Source: an uncultured Pseudomonadales bacterium (GTDB lineage: Bacteria; Pseudomonadota; Gammaproteobacteria; Pseudomonadales; Pseudohongiellaceae). From it: DNA of 56,500 bases. Positions within the stretch are counted from its first letter, which is position 1, and each line of letters opens with the position of its first letter. The translations under genes were made by a program, and so were the position numbers. Location: the NCBI GenBank assembly GCA_947259995.1, contig CAMYOK010000008.1, positions 1 through 56,500 on the forward strand, read 5' to 3'. A model generated the notes under the pieces. That model had not been told where the DNA came from, ran no database searches, and saw nothing but the letters and a program-made list of their open reading frames with translations. Below are positions 1 to 7,054 of the stretch, one piece after another.

Positions 1-17
1 ACTAATCCCCCCGCCTC

Positions 18-77
18 CACCACTCAATAAAAAAGCCCCACCAGCGCAAGCGGGTGGGGCTTTTTTATTGAGTGGTG
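18..77. terminator. Bidirectional rho-independent terminator
   Basis: Perfect 25-base inverted repeat (18-42 with 53-77) around a 10-base loop. Its GC core (GCCCCACC/GGTGGGGC) is flanked by an A-run on the left and a T-run on the right, so it can end transcription from both sides. It probably serves a gene lying left of the window. Confidence 0.9.
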
Positions 78-118
78 TATAGCTGGAGGTTTCGGACTTG
101 CATAGTCGGGGTGAGCGC

Positions 119-202
119 CGCGCCTCAGGCGCGGTGTGAATGCCGGAAATGCGCAAGCATTATCCGGCGCAAATCAGGCGTCGTGAGACGCCTCGACGAG
201 GC
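119..202. repeat. Row of four tandem short hairpins
   Basis: Four stem-loops follow one another almost without gaps: 119-135 (CCGCGCCT/AGGCGCGG), 143-169 (GCCGGAAATGC with GCATT-A-TCCGGC, one bulge), 176-193 (AGGCGTC-GTGA-GACGCCT) and 192-202 (CCTCG-A-CGAGG). No open frame crosses them convincingly. The 9-base word TTGCATAGT occurs on both sides (about 99 and 256). It could be a structured RNA, a REP/MITE-like element or a protein-binding array; nothing here decides between these. Confidence 0.5.
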
Positions 203-330
203 AATTTAGCTGATTAGAAACCAAGTCAGATTAAAAAAAACGTCAGGATAGCCGTCTTGCATAGTTAGGTATTAGCGACTCTAGGAATCGTGTGGCGGAT
301 TGGTTCAATACCTACACACGCTAAAACTTC

Positions 331-367
331 CTCAAGTACTCTCAATTTGGAAACCAGAGTACTTGAG
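331..367. terminator. Stem-loop terminator after the alpha/beta hydrolase gene
   Basis: Perfect 12-base stem (CTCAAGTACTCT, 331-342, with 356-367) around a 13-base loop, 28 bases beyond the stop of the minus-strand hydrolase gene. The flank is TCCTTTT on the plus strand and weakly T-rich on the minus strand, so it is probably a terminator working both ways. Confidence 0.6.
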
Positions 368-394
368 TCCTTTTATGCGAAAAGCGCTAGGTGA

Positions 395-1420
395 TTAATT
401 CCATGCACTCGCTGCTTGGTTTGGGTCCGATCGCAAAAACCGAATTAAGTCTGCATGAAACTGATCCGGTATTTCAATTTGCGGCGCGTGCCCTACATTC
501 TGGTAGAGAATAATGGCCGAATTTTGCAGCTCATTCGCCACATTTCTGGCGAGTGTTGGGAAATCATCAACTAGGCCGTCCTCCTCACCCCCTATCACTA
601 ACGCTTTGGTCGCAATGTGCTGCCAGTCATACACAACAGGGTCGTTGTACAACATTCCGCCTTGTAATCTACGTACCATCGCCAGCGTTGGCCATTCACC
701 GCTAAGGGTTTGTCCGTATTGTCGACGAACGAATTCCAGATGCTCGGGCGGCCATGCTAGGGGAAAGTAATTTTGGTGGCCACGTAAGATCGACTGATAC
801 GTAGAGACTTCAAGCTCGTCTGCATAAGGGTCGCTCCATGGCCGCCCTTGGCGCTGATCGGTTAGCCCTATTTGGTTCACCATTACCACATGTGTCACCA
901 ATTGCGGATAGAGCATGGCAAACCGTGTAACGACCATGCCTCCCATGGAATGACCGACAATAGCCACCTCATCGATGCCGAGTTCATCAAGTAGCGACTT
1001 CATATTGGCAGCGACGAAGTTGAAGTTGTAGGGAATGATGGGCTTTGAAGACTTGCCGTAGCCAATTCGATCGACTGCGAGCACTCGGAAACCGTCTGCG
1101 GCCAGTGCGTTGATGGTGTCCGTATAAGCCTCAGAATAAAAATTCATCCCGTGCTGGATAAACACCGTTTGCCCATTGGCTCGGCCGGACGGAGGCACAT
1201 CCATATACGCCATACGCATCGGCGTATCGAAGCGCTCCAACTCTAAGAAATGCACAGGATAGGGGTAGGGTATCTCCTCGAAGTTAGCAGAAACAGAGCC
1301 CCAGTGCGCTGGTGCCTCTGCCGGCGGGGTTGCTGGCCATTCTTGTGCCTGAGCGGGAAATCCTGATGCTAAAATCGCAATGCACGAGATCATCCCTAAA
1401 ACGGTCTTGTTCAATGACAT
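395..1420 (-). CDS. Exported alpha/beta-hydrolase
   Basis: A 341-residue alpha/beta-hydrolase fold protein, probably a periplasmic esterase or similar hydrolase; substrate unknown. An oxyanion-type HG stands at residues 90-91, the nucleophile elbow GHSMGG carries Ser158, Asp281 (GGEEDG region) is a likely acid, and GHAPQ near the C-terminus supplies His311. Residues 1-26 look like a Sec signal peptide ending AQA-Q. I chose the start at 1420 over a longer in-frame one at 1516 because it places the signal peptide at the N-terminus and has AGGAAG eight bases upstream; the longer reading adds 32 unlikely residues. It stands alone between a terminator and a long non-coding stretch. The fold is certain; the reaction is not. 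Confidence 0.85.
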   Translation of the reverse strand: MSLNKTVLGMISCIAILASGFPAQAQEWPATPPAEAPAHWGSVSANFEEIPYPYPVHFLELERFDTPMRMAYMDVPPSGRANGQTVFIQHGMNFYSEAYTDTINALAADGFRVLAVDRIGYGKSSKPIIPYNFNFVAANMKSLLDELGIDEVAIVGHSMGGMVVTRFAMLYPQLVTHVVMVNQIGLTDQRQGRPWSDPYADELEVSTYQSILRGHQNYFPLAWPPEHLEFVRRQYGQTLSGEWPTLAMVRRLQGGMLYNDPVVYDWQHIATKALVIGGEEDGLVDDFPTLARNVANELQNSAIILYQNVGHAPQIEIPDQFHADLIRFLRSDPNQAASAWN

Positions 1421-1864
1421 AGTAAGCTTCCTTATTTTTATTGGTTTCATGGTTATGCTAGATGGGCAAGGCCGAACGTTTCCGTCCAATGCCTGAATGC
1501 GGCACTTTTTGCTCAAAGAACCGCTTAAGCCTTCGCTTTTTCCGGCCTGCGACTCTCATTATTCATAATTGAGACCCAGAATCCCCCTAAAATCACCCAC
1601 TTTAGGGAAAAATGTTTCTCGAGCATAAAGATAAATGCGAACGAAAAGAGCTAAGAATTCTCTGAGCGCTTTACTTTATAAGATGAGGACCATGCTTGCA
1701 AAAAAGAGGGCTGAGCCCTTTCCAGAAGCCCGACAGTGTCACAAACTATGGGTAAATTTTAGCGGCCGCAGCAATTGCTGGTGAAGGTTATCAGTTGCTG
1801 TTGTGGGAACCAAACCGGCGTCCCACAGCAGCACCACTTAAATTAAAAAGCCCGATTACTGACC
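1421..1864. other. Intergenic stretch with one imperfect stem-loop
   Basis: 444 bases between the hydrolase start and the CDGSH gene stop, without a credible gene. It contains the palindrome CAGCAATTGCTG (about 1770-1781) and a 12-base stem, 1797-1808 with 1821-1832, about 30 bases beyond the CDGSH stop, which may be a weak terminator for that gene although no T-run follows. The hydrolase promoter must lie here, but I cannot pick -35/-10 boxes with confidence. Confidence 0.4.
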
Positions 1865-2107
1865 TTACACAGGCTTATTATGACTGCCATCACAGAGCGG
1901 CTGCGATGCGGTCACTTTACAACCACAGAAAAATACTTTTTTCGATTCCGTCGCCTGATATTTCACAGGCGTAAATTCGGTCCCTTTGTGCGAGCCATCA
2001 CAAAAAGGTTGGTTTTGGCTGAGGCCACATGAACACCAGAAATAGGATTTTCCCGATTCAACTTCAATCGCTAAGGGTGTATCTGTCGCTCTTTTCGGAT
2101 TACTCAT
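1865..2107 (-). CDS. Tandem CDGSH iron-sulfur domain protein
   Basis: An 80-residue soluble protein made of two CDGSH zinc-finger-like [2Fe-2S] domains. Each has the full CxCxxxxxxPxCDGSH pattern: CSCGLSQNQPFCDGSH, then CGCKVTASQPLCDGSH. In this family three Cys and one His bind each labile cluster; bacterial two-domain versions are taken to be redox or Fe-S transfer proteins, but the partner is generally unknown. No signal peptide or membrane anchor is present, unlike eukaryotic mitoNEET. It is a single gene with no obvious operon partner. The start at 2107 follows a short AAGGAA-type site. Identity as a CDGSH protein is secure; its role is not. Confidence 0.93.
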   Translation of the reverse strand: MSNPKRATDTPLAIEVESGKSYFWCSCGLSQNQPFCDGSHKGTEFTPVKYQATESKKVFFCGCKVTASQPLCDGSHNKPV

Positions 2108-2600
2108 ACTCTAATTTCCTTGCTTAATATTTTAAAAACACCTCAATGGTGTAGGCTTGACCAGTCTCTGTATGCAAAAAGCATACTCATACTTAACTTT
2201 TGTTCGAAAAAACTTTTGACCTAGTTATCAGCCATGCTCCTAGCCGTTCAGTGGCTATAGCCCAGCTTGCCTTTTAGTCCTCAATCGCTGTGGAAAATCG
2301 AATCACTTTAATGGCTGTAAATAACAGTCGTCATCTCTGCCTCTAATTCAAAAAAGCACCAATACATGACAGCCTTGCTCCGATTTTGTGCGCGCGCATC
2401 AAACTGGTGCAGCCTGAAGAAAGCAAAGTGACGGGTATCAATCTCAGCTCTCGATATTAGGCGACTATCTAAACAGTTTGGCAGTTGGCACAGAGCCTGC
2501 ATGGATGACTAGCAGCGAGCATGCCTCTCGGCAAAGTGCAGAGTAATTCCAGCTTTGCTTGAGGGGTGTAAACAATCCACTTAAAGATGACGACGATAAA
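2108..2600. other. Long leader/intergenic region before the guanidine riboswitch
   Basis: 493 bases with only weak open frames on the minus strand, which show no recognisable domain and run into the riboswitch. Promoters for the CDGSH gene (leftward) and the guanidine operon (rightward) should be here. TTGCTT at 2555-2560 could be a -35 box for the operon, but no good -10 stands at the right distance. I see no tRNA, repeat or gene. Confidence 0.4.
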
Positions 2601-2745
2601 AATGGAGTGCTAGGGTTCCGGCATTGTAGAAGATGCGCCTGGTCCGAGAGCACTCGACCTTTCAAGCTGGGTTCTATCAGAGTAAACGAACTTCAGTATT
2701 AATCTTTTGTAAGGTTACACGGCGGGACAAAAGCCCGGGAGGATT
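2601..2745 (+). promoter_or_regulatory. Guanidine-I riboswitch (ykkC-yxkD class) aptamer
   Basis: The conserved blocks of the guanidine-I riboswitch are readable in order: GAGTGC-TAGGGTTCCG (2605-2620), TGGTCCGAGAG-CACTC (2640-2655), then ACACGGCGGGACAAAAG (2717-2733) followed by CCCGGGAGG. GAGTGC (2605-2610) pairs with GCACTC (2650-2655) to close the first helix; GGG and CCC around ACAAAAG form the conserved 3' hairpin. This class binds guanidinium and switches on downstream genes. It lies about 60 bases before the transporter binding-protein start, so it should control the whole operon to the allophanate hydrolase. It is the strongest reason to call the downstream carboxylase a guanidine rather than a urea enzyme. 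Confidence 0.93.
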
Positions 2746-2746
2746 A

Positions 2747-2770
2747 GCTGACACAGCGTTTGGTGTCAGC
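2747..2770 (+). terminator. Stem-loop after the riboswitch, possible expression platform
   Basis: Perfect 8-base stem GCTGACAC (2747-2754) / GTGTCAGC (2763-2770), starting two bases after the aptamer. Many guanidine-I switches control an intrinsic terminator at this place, but the T-tract here is poor (ATTTCAAT), so a pause or translational mechanism is also possible. Confidence 0.4.
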
Positions 2771-2807
2771 ATTTCAATACGTGAATAACATACTAGGAGT
2801 ACATGAA

Positions 2808-3860
2808 ATGATACGAAACCTACCAAAGAGCCTAATCACCCTTTTACTTGTAACCGCTGCGACATTTTCCTCGCCGTTCACTTTTGCCCAAGACCGCTTT
2901 AGCATTTGTTGGTCTATCTATGTTGGATGGATGCCGTGGGAGTATGGCGATGCTACCGGCATCATCGATAAATGGGCTGACAAATACGACATCGAGATCG
3001 ATGTCGTGCAAATCAACGACTACATCGAATCTATTAACCAGTACACAGCAGGCCAGTTTGACGCCTGTTCCATGACTAGCATGGATGCGCTAACGATTCC
3101 CGCTGCCGGAGGTGTGGATTCTACCGCCCTTATCGTTGGCGATTTCTCCAATGGCAACGACGCGGTCATCTTGAAAGAAGCGGCAACACTAGCTGATATA
3201 GAGGGGCAGCGCGTGAACTTGGTTGAATTGAGCGTATCGCACTATCTTTTGGCGCGGGCCCTAGAATCCGTAGGTTTAAGCGAACGTGATGTCACTGTCG
3301 TCAATACATCAGACGCCGATATGGTCGCAGCATACTCCACGCGTGATGTCACAGCGGTCACCACTTGGAACCCGCTTGTGAATGAAATACTGAAAGTACC
3401 AGGGGCTACGAAAGTTTTCGATAGCGCGCAAATTCCTGGCGAAATTATTGATACTTTGATGGTCAAGACTGAAGTGCTTGAAGCTAATCCTAACCTAGGC
3501 AAAGCTCTAGTTGGTGCTTGGTATGAAATTATGTCTGCGATGGAAAGCCAGCCAGAAGTTCGTGCCCACATGGGGGAAGCTTCGGGTACAGACCAGGCTG
3601 GATACGAAGCACAACTCGCAACCACTCAGATGTTCTATTCAGCAAGCGATGCTCTTGCCTTTGTGAAGAGCCCTAAGTTGATGACGACAATGGAATACGT
3701 TGCCAACTTTTCATTTGATCACGGTTTGTTAGGCGAAGGTGCTGCCGATGCAGGCTTCATTGGTATTCAAACTCCTGCAGGTGTCTTCGGCAACAGTGGC
3801 AATATTCAGCTTCGCTTTGACCCTTCATATATGGAAATGGCTGCCGACGGCAGCCTGTAA
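2808..3860 (+). CDS. ABC transporter substrate-binding protein, guanidine (urea-carboxylase) operon type
   Basis: A 350-residue periplasmic binding protein of the nitrate/sulfonate/taurine (SsuA/TauA-like) superfamily, in the form found beside urea/guanidine carboxylases. Residues 1-27 are a clear signal peptide ending FAQ-D. The mature part begins with a SICWSIYVGWMPWEYG strand typical of this family. I take the ATG at 2808, which has AGGAG nine bases upstream (2795-2799); an in-frame TTG 48 bases earlier would destroy the signal peptide and lie in the riboswitch stem-loop. It is the first gene of the operon, directly after the guanidine-I riboswitch. Ligand: most likely guanidinium, inferred from the riboswitch and neighbours and not seen in the sequence. 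Confidence 0.9.
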   Translation: MIRNLPKSLITLLLVTAATFSSPFTFAQDRFSICWSIYVGWMPWEYGDATGIIDKWADKYDIEIDVVQINDYIESINQYTAGQFDACSMTSMDALTIPAAGGVDSTALIVGDFSNGNDAVILKEAATLADIEGQRVNLVELSVSHYLLARALESVGLSERDVTVVNTSDADMVAAYSTRDVTAVTTWNPLVNEILKVPGATKVFDSAQIPGEIIDTLMVKTEVLEANPNLGKALVGAWYEIMSAMESQPEVRAHMGEASGTDQAGYEAQLATTQMFYSASDALAFVKSPKLMTTMEYVANFSFDHGLLGEGAADAGFIGIQTPAGVFGNSGNIQLRFDPSYMEMAADGSL

Positions 3861-3914
3861 TGTCATAAATCTGGCATTACGTCCCCGTGATATTTTCCGT
3901 AAAAGGGTATTTCC

Positions 3915-4730
3915 ATGCGAAGGCTTATTAATTTACAACCCAATCGCGTTCTCAAAGTCGCGCTTGGTATCATTCCTTTCTTGCTCATACTTCTGGCTTA
4001 TCAGATTGGCTCTGATATCCGCAAAGCCGAGAATGAGCAAGACAAACTGCTGCCAAGTTTTTCTGAAATCGCAGCCGGCATCAATCGAATGGCGTTTGAA
4101 CCCAGTCGGCGCACCGGTGATTATGAATTTTGGGAAGACACAAAAAGCAGTGTGAAGCGGCTGTCGATAGGGATCGCTATTTCGGCAACTATCGGATTGC
4201 TTGTTGGTTTGGCGGCGGGTGCAATCCCTATGATCGCAGCGCCATTGAGCCCCTTGATTACCGCCATATCTCTGATTCCCCCTATGGCCATCCTGCCAGT
4301 GCTTTTTATAGTCTTTGGCCTAGGTGAACTGTCCAAGGTAATGCTGATCGTGATCGGCGTTAGTCCTTTCCTGATTCGTGACATCCTGCAACGTACTCAA
4401 GAGTTGCCACGAGAACAACTGGTCAAGGCGCAGACCCTGGGCGGTAACAGCTGGCAAATCATTCTACGAGTAATTCTGCCGCAGATCGTTCCTCGCCTGC
4501 TTGATGCCGTAAGGCTCAGCCTAGGTGCCGCATGGCTGTTTTTAATTGCCGCCGAAGCAATCGCCGCGACAGACGGACTTGGGTATCGGATATTTCTGGT
4601 AAGGCGCTACATGTCGATGGATATCATTCTGCCCTATGTTGTCTGGATTACTTTCTTGGCGTTCACATTGGACTGGTGTTTGTTGAAGTTCAGCCGGGTG
4701 GTATTCCCCTGGTACCACGCAGAGAAGTAG
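3915..4730 (+). CDS. ABC transporter permease (nitrate/taurine type)
   Basis: A 271-residue inner-membrane permease of the BPD_transp_1 family with about six hydrophobic segments (residues 14-31, 84-106, 110-131, 133-150, 205-223 and 236-258). The EAA-type cytoplasmic loop is recognisable around QLVKAQTLGGNSWQIILRVILPQ (shown only in part: AQTLGGNSWQ), with the conserved Gly that contacts the ATPase. It lies 54 bases after the binding-protein gene and 8 bases before the ATPase gene, so the three form one importer. The start ATG at 3915 has AAAAGGG upstream. The substrate is inferred to be guanidine. Confidence 0.9.
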   Translation: MRRLINLQPNRVLKVALGIIPFLLILLAYQIGSDIRKAENEQDKLLPSFSEIAAGINRMAFEPSRRTGDYEFWEDTKSSVKRLSIGIAISATIGLLVGLAAGAIPMIAAPLSPLITAISLIPPMAILPVLFIVFGLGELSKVMLIVIGVSPFLIRDILQRTQELPREQLVKAQTLGGNSWQIILRVILPQIVPRLLDAVRLSLGAAWLFLIAAEAIAATDGLGYRIFLVRRYMSMDIILPYVVWITFLAFTLDWCLLKFSRVVFPWYHAEK

Positions 4731-4738
4731 GAAACGGT

Positions 4739-5548
4739 ATGAGTGCATTTATTCAATTAGATCGTCTGGCAAAAAATTACGGCGATAATGTGGTGCTGGA
4801 AAACTTGAACTGCAAAGTGGCAGAAGGCGAATTCGTTACTCTTGTTGGTGCATCCGGATGCGGAAAAAGCACCTTTCTCAAGTTGTTACTGGGCACAGAA
4901 AGCGTCAGTTCAGGGCAGTTATTAATGGCTGGGAAACCGATCGAACAGGAACCCAGCCCCGATCGCGGCATCGTTTTTCAAAGGTATTCGGTGTTTCCCC
5001 ATTTGAACGTCCGTGAGAATGTCGCGCTTGGCGTCGAGTTTGTAGAAAGCAAATGGCTAGGGCGCCTGTTCGGAAAGCGTCGCAAAGAAGCTTTGGCACA
5101 AGCCGATGAGTTACTTTCGGCCGTTGGACTCGAGCAGGCACGATATAAATATCCCCACGAGTTGTCCGGCGGCATGCAGCAACGACTCGCCTTGGCACAG
5201 GCTCTCATCAAGAGACCGAAGGTACTGCTTTTAGACGAACCTTTTGGTGCACTTGATCCAGGTATTCGCAAAGAAATGCATGACCTGGTATTGGGGCTTT
5301 GGCGACAGTACGGCCTGACTATTTTCATGGTCACCCATGACTTGAAAGAAGGCTTCCATCTTGGCACGCGTCTGTGGGTGTTCGACAAAATACGTCACGA
5401 CCCCCATGCACCGGACCGCTTCGGTAGCACTATCACCTACGACTTATCGCTTCAATCCAAGGATAAAGCGTTAACAATCGCCGCCATAGATGAAATCAAC
5501 GCCCAGCTACATGGGGCGGAAAAAACAACTGAACCGACACAGAGCTAA
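4739..5548 (+). CDS. ABC transporter ATP-binding protein
   Basis: A 269-residue nucleotide-binding subunit of the nitrate/taurine importer family. It has Walker A GASGCGKST (about residues 39-47), Q-loop FQRYSVFPHL, signature LSGGMQQR, Walker B VLLLDEPFGALD and the switch His in VTHDLKEG. The start is the ATG at 4739, immediately after the permease stop, with TAGGAA overlapping that stop as ribosome-binding site; a longer in-frame reading starting inside the permease gene is rejected because the ABC domain begins here. It energises uptake together with the two genes before it. Nothing is missing. Confidence 0.93.
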   Translation: MSAFIQLDRLAKNYGDNVVLENLNCKVAEGEFVTLVGASGCGKSTFLKLLLGTESVSSGQLLMAGKPIEQEPSPDRGIVFQRYSVFPHLNVRENVALGVEFVESKWLGRLFGKRRKEALAQADELLSAVGLEQARYKYPHELSGGMQQRLALAQALIKRPKVLLLDEPFGALDPGIRKEMHDLVLGLWRQYGLTIFMVTHDLKEGFHLGTRLWVFDKIRHDPHAPDRFGSTITYDLSLQSKDKALTIAAIDEINAQLHGAEKTTEPTQS

Positions 5549-5566
5549 TTTGGAATCCGAAAAAAG

Positions 5567-6295
5567 ATGACAAACCAAGAAATTTTTCCCGATGAATACA
5601 AAACCACCATAGCACCCGGTGCTCACTGGTCTTTGCTTGTACGCAAAGGCATGCAGATGACACTGACGGATCTAGAAGGCGGCGCAAACGTTGGCATGCT
5701 TTTCTACAACCCAAACCTGATGAGCGAGAAATACAATGCCCCCGACACCTTGAAATGCCAGCACACATTCAAGCTGACACGAGGTCATTGCCTATACTCT
5801 GATATGGGGCGTGTTTTCGCTTCCATCACCCACGACACGTTTGGATGGCACGACACTATCTGTGGCAACAGTCACCCTCAACACATTGAAAGCCGCTGGG
5901 GAGAGAGAAACTATCAAACGCAGAGCAATGCGTGGCTGCAAAATGGTTTTGATGCTTTTTTGGTTGAACTTGCGAAGTATCGAATGAAAAAGCAGGATCT
6001 GGCGGCAAACCTGAATTTGTTTTCGGAGGTCTCTTCTGACGATGAAGGCAAGTTACGCTTATCCCGACAAAGTCAGGCCGGCGACAACATTACACTAAGG
6101 TTTGAAATGGACACACTGGTCATCATGCACACCTGTCCACACCCGCTTAATACTGCTTCTGACTATCCGCACAAAGCGGTTCAGGTTGGTCTGGAAAAGG
6201 CCAGCCCAATGCAAGCGGATGACTACTGCTTGAATCTTTGTGACGAAAACCGCCGCGGGCTCCACAACAATGCGTTGTATCACCTGGGTCAGTGA
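5567..6295 (+). CDS. DUF1989 protein, carboxyguanidine deiminase subunit (CgdA/CgdB; 'urea carboxylase-associated protein 2' type)
   Basis: A 242-residue cytosolic protein of the DUF1989 family. In guanidine-degrading bacteria two such proteins form carboxyguanidine deiminase, which turns carboxyguanidine into allophanate plus ammonia. Length and position match the longer of the two family types (about 240 residues). The conserved core is visible: LTDLEGGANVGMLFYN, THDTFGWHDTICG, and a late TCPHPLN loop. It lies 18 bases after the ATPase gene and 21 before its partner. I cannot tell from the sequence which of the published names cgdA and cgdB applies, so no symbol is given. Family certain; reaction from published work on the family and this operon context. 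Confidence 0.85.
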   Translation: MTNQEIFPDEYKTTIAPGAHWSLLVRKGMQMTLTDLEGGANVGMLFYNPNLMSEKYNAPDTLKCQHTFKLTRGHCLYSDMGRVFASITHDTFGWHDTICGNSHPQHIESRWGERNYQTQSNAWLQNGFDAFLVELAKYRMKKQDLAANLNLFSEVSSDDEGKLRLSRQSQAGDNITLRFEMDTLVIMHTCPHPLNTASDYPHKAVQVGLEKASPMQADDYCLNLCDENRRGLHNNALYHLGQ

Positions 6296-6316
6296 AAGAA
6301 TATTTGAGGCAATACC

Positions 6317-6961
6317 ATGATTAAAGAAAGCAAGCTTGTCCTGGCTGACGCGAAATTGCGCGCAACGGTAAATGCTGGGGATTACTACATTCAGACCATC
6401 AAAATGGGTGAAACCATTCGCATCATCGACTTGGAAGGCAATCAGGCGGCAGACACACTGTTTTATAACGCGCAGGACCCAAGCGAACGTTACAGTGCCA
6501 GCGACACTGTCAGAGAAGCGGCGGCCCTTTATCTCACTGCAGGCACCATTTTAAAAACCAATCTTAACAGAGATTTACTTGAGATCGTGGCCGACACCTG
6601 TGGGCGCCACGATACTGTGGGCGGCGCCTGTTCTACAGAATCCAACACGGTGCGCTACGATCTAGAAAAGCGCTGCATGCACGCATGCCGCGACAGCTGG
6701 TTGCTAGCCATCGCTGAACACGAAGAATACGGCTTAGCCAAGGAAGACATTGGTCACAATATAAATTTCTTCATGAACGTGCCTGTTACATCCGATGGGC
6801 AGCTACAGTTTGCCGATGGCGTATCAGGGCCGGGTAAGTATGTCGAGCTGACAGCGAAAATGGACACTATCGTTCTAATTTCTAATTGCCCGCAATTAAA
6901 TAATCCTTGTAATGCCTACAACCCTACACCAATTGAAGTAGCTGTGTGGGACGCGGCATAG
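6317..6961 (+). CDS. DUF1989 protein, carboxyguanidine deiminase subunit (partner; 'urea carboxylase-associated protein 1' type)
   Basis: A 214-residue DUF1989 protein, paralogue of the preceding one and the shorter family type. The shared core reads [16 protein letters not shown], then [16 protein letters not shown] with Cys and His residues suited to metal binding, then [12 protein letters not shown]. Unlike its partner it has Cys in the central motif (DTCGRHD against DTFGWHD), so it is the likelier catalytic or metal-binding member; that is inference. It sits between its partner and the carboxylase gene (93 bases downstream). The pair is expected to act after the carboxylase, releasing ammonia and making allophanate for the hydrolase. 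Confidence 0.85.
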   Translation: MIKESKLVLADAKLRATVNAGDYYIQTIKMGETIRIIDLEGNQAADTLFYNAQDPSERYSASDTVREAAALYLTAGTILKTNLNRDLLEIVADTCGRHDTVGGACSTESNTVRYDLEKRCMHACRDSWLLAIAEHEEYGLAKEDIGHNINFFMNVPVTSDGQLQFADGVSGPGKYVELTAKMDTIVLISNCPQLNNPCNAYNPTPIEVAVWDAA

Positions 6962-7054
6962 GCCGTAGATAAAATACAAATCCAATAACGCGCAGGACGA
7001 CCTGCTGGCGTTTTCAGTAATCCTGGGACGACCCACGTCAGACAGAGAGTAATC

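Noticed and set aside
1421..1516. N-terminal extension of the alpha/beta hydrolase
   Set aside because: It would bury the signal peptide 32 residues inside; the ATG at 1420 has a good ribosome site.
2308..2665. Two short open frames on the minus strand before the guanidine operon
   Set aside because: No ribosome site or recognisable domain, they overlap each other, and one runs through the conserved riboswitch.
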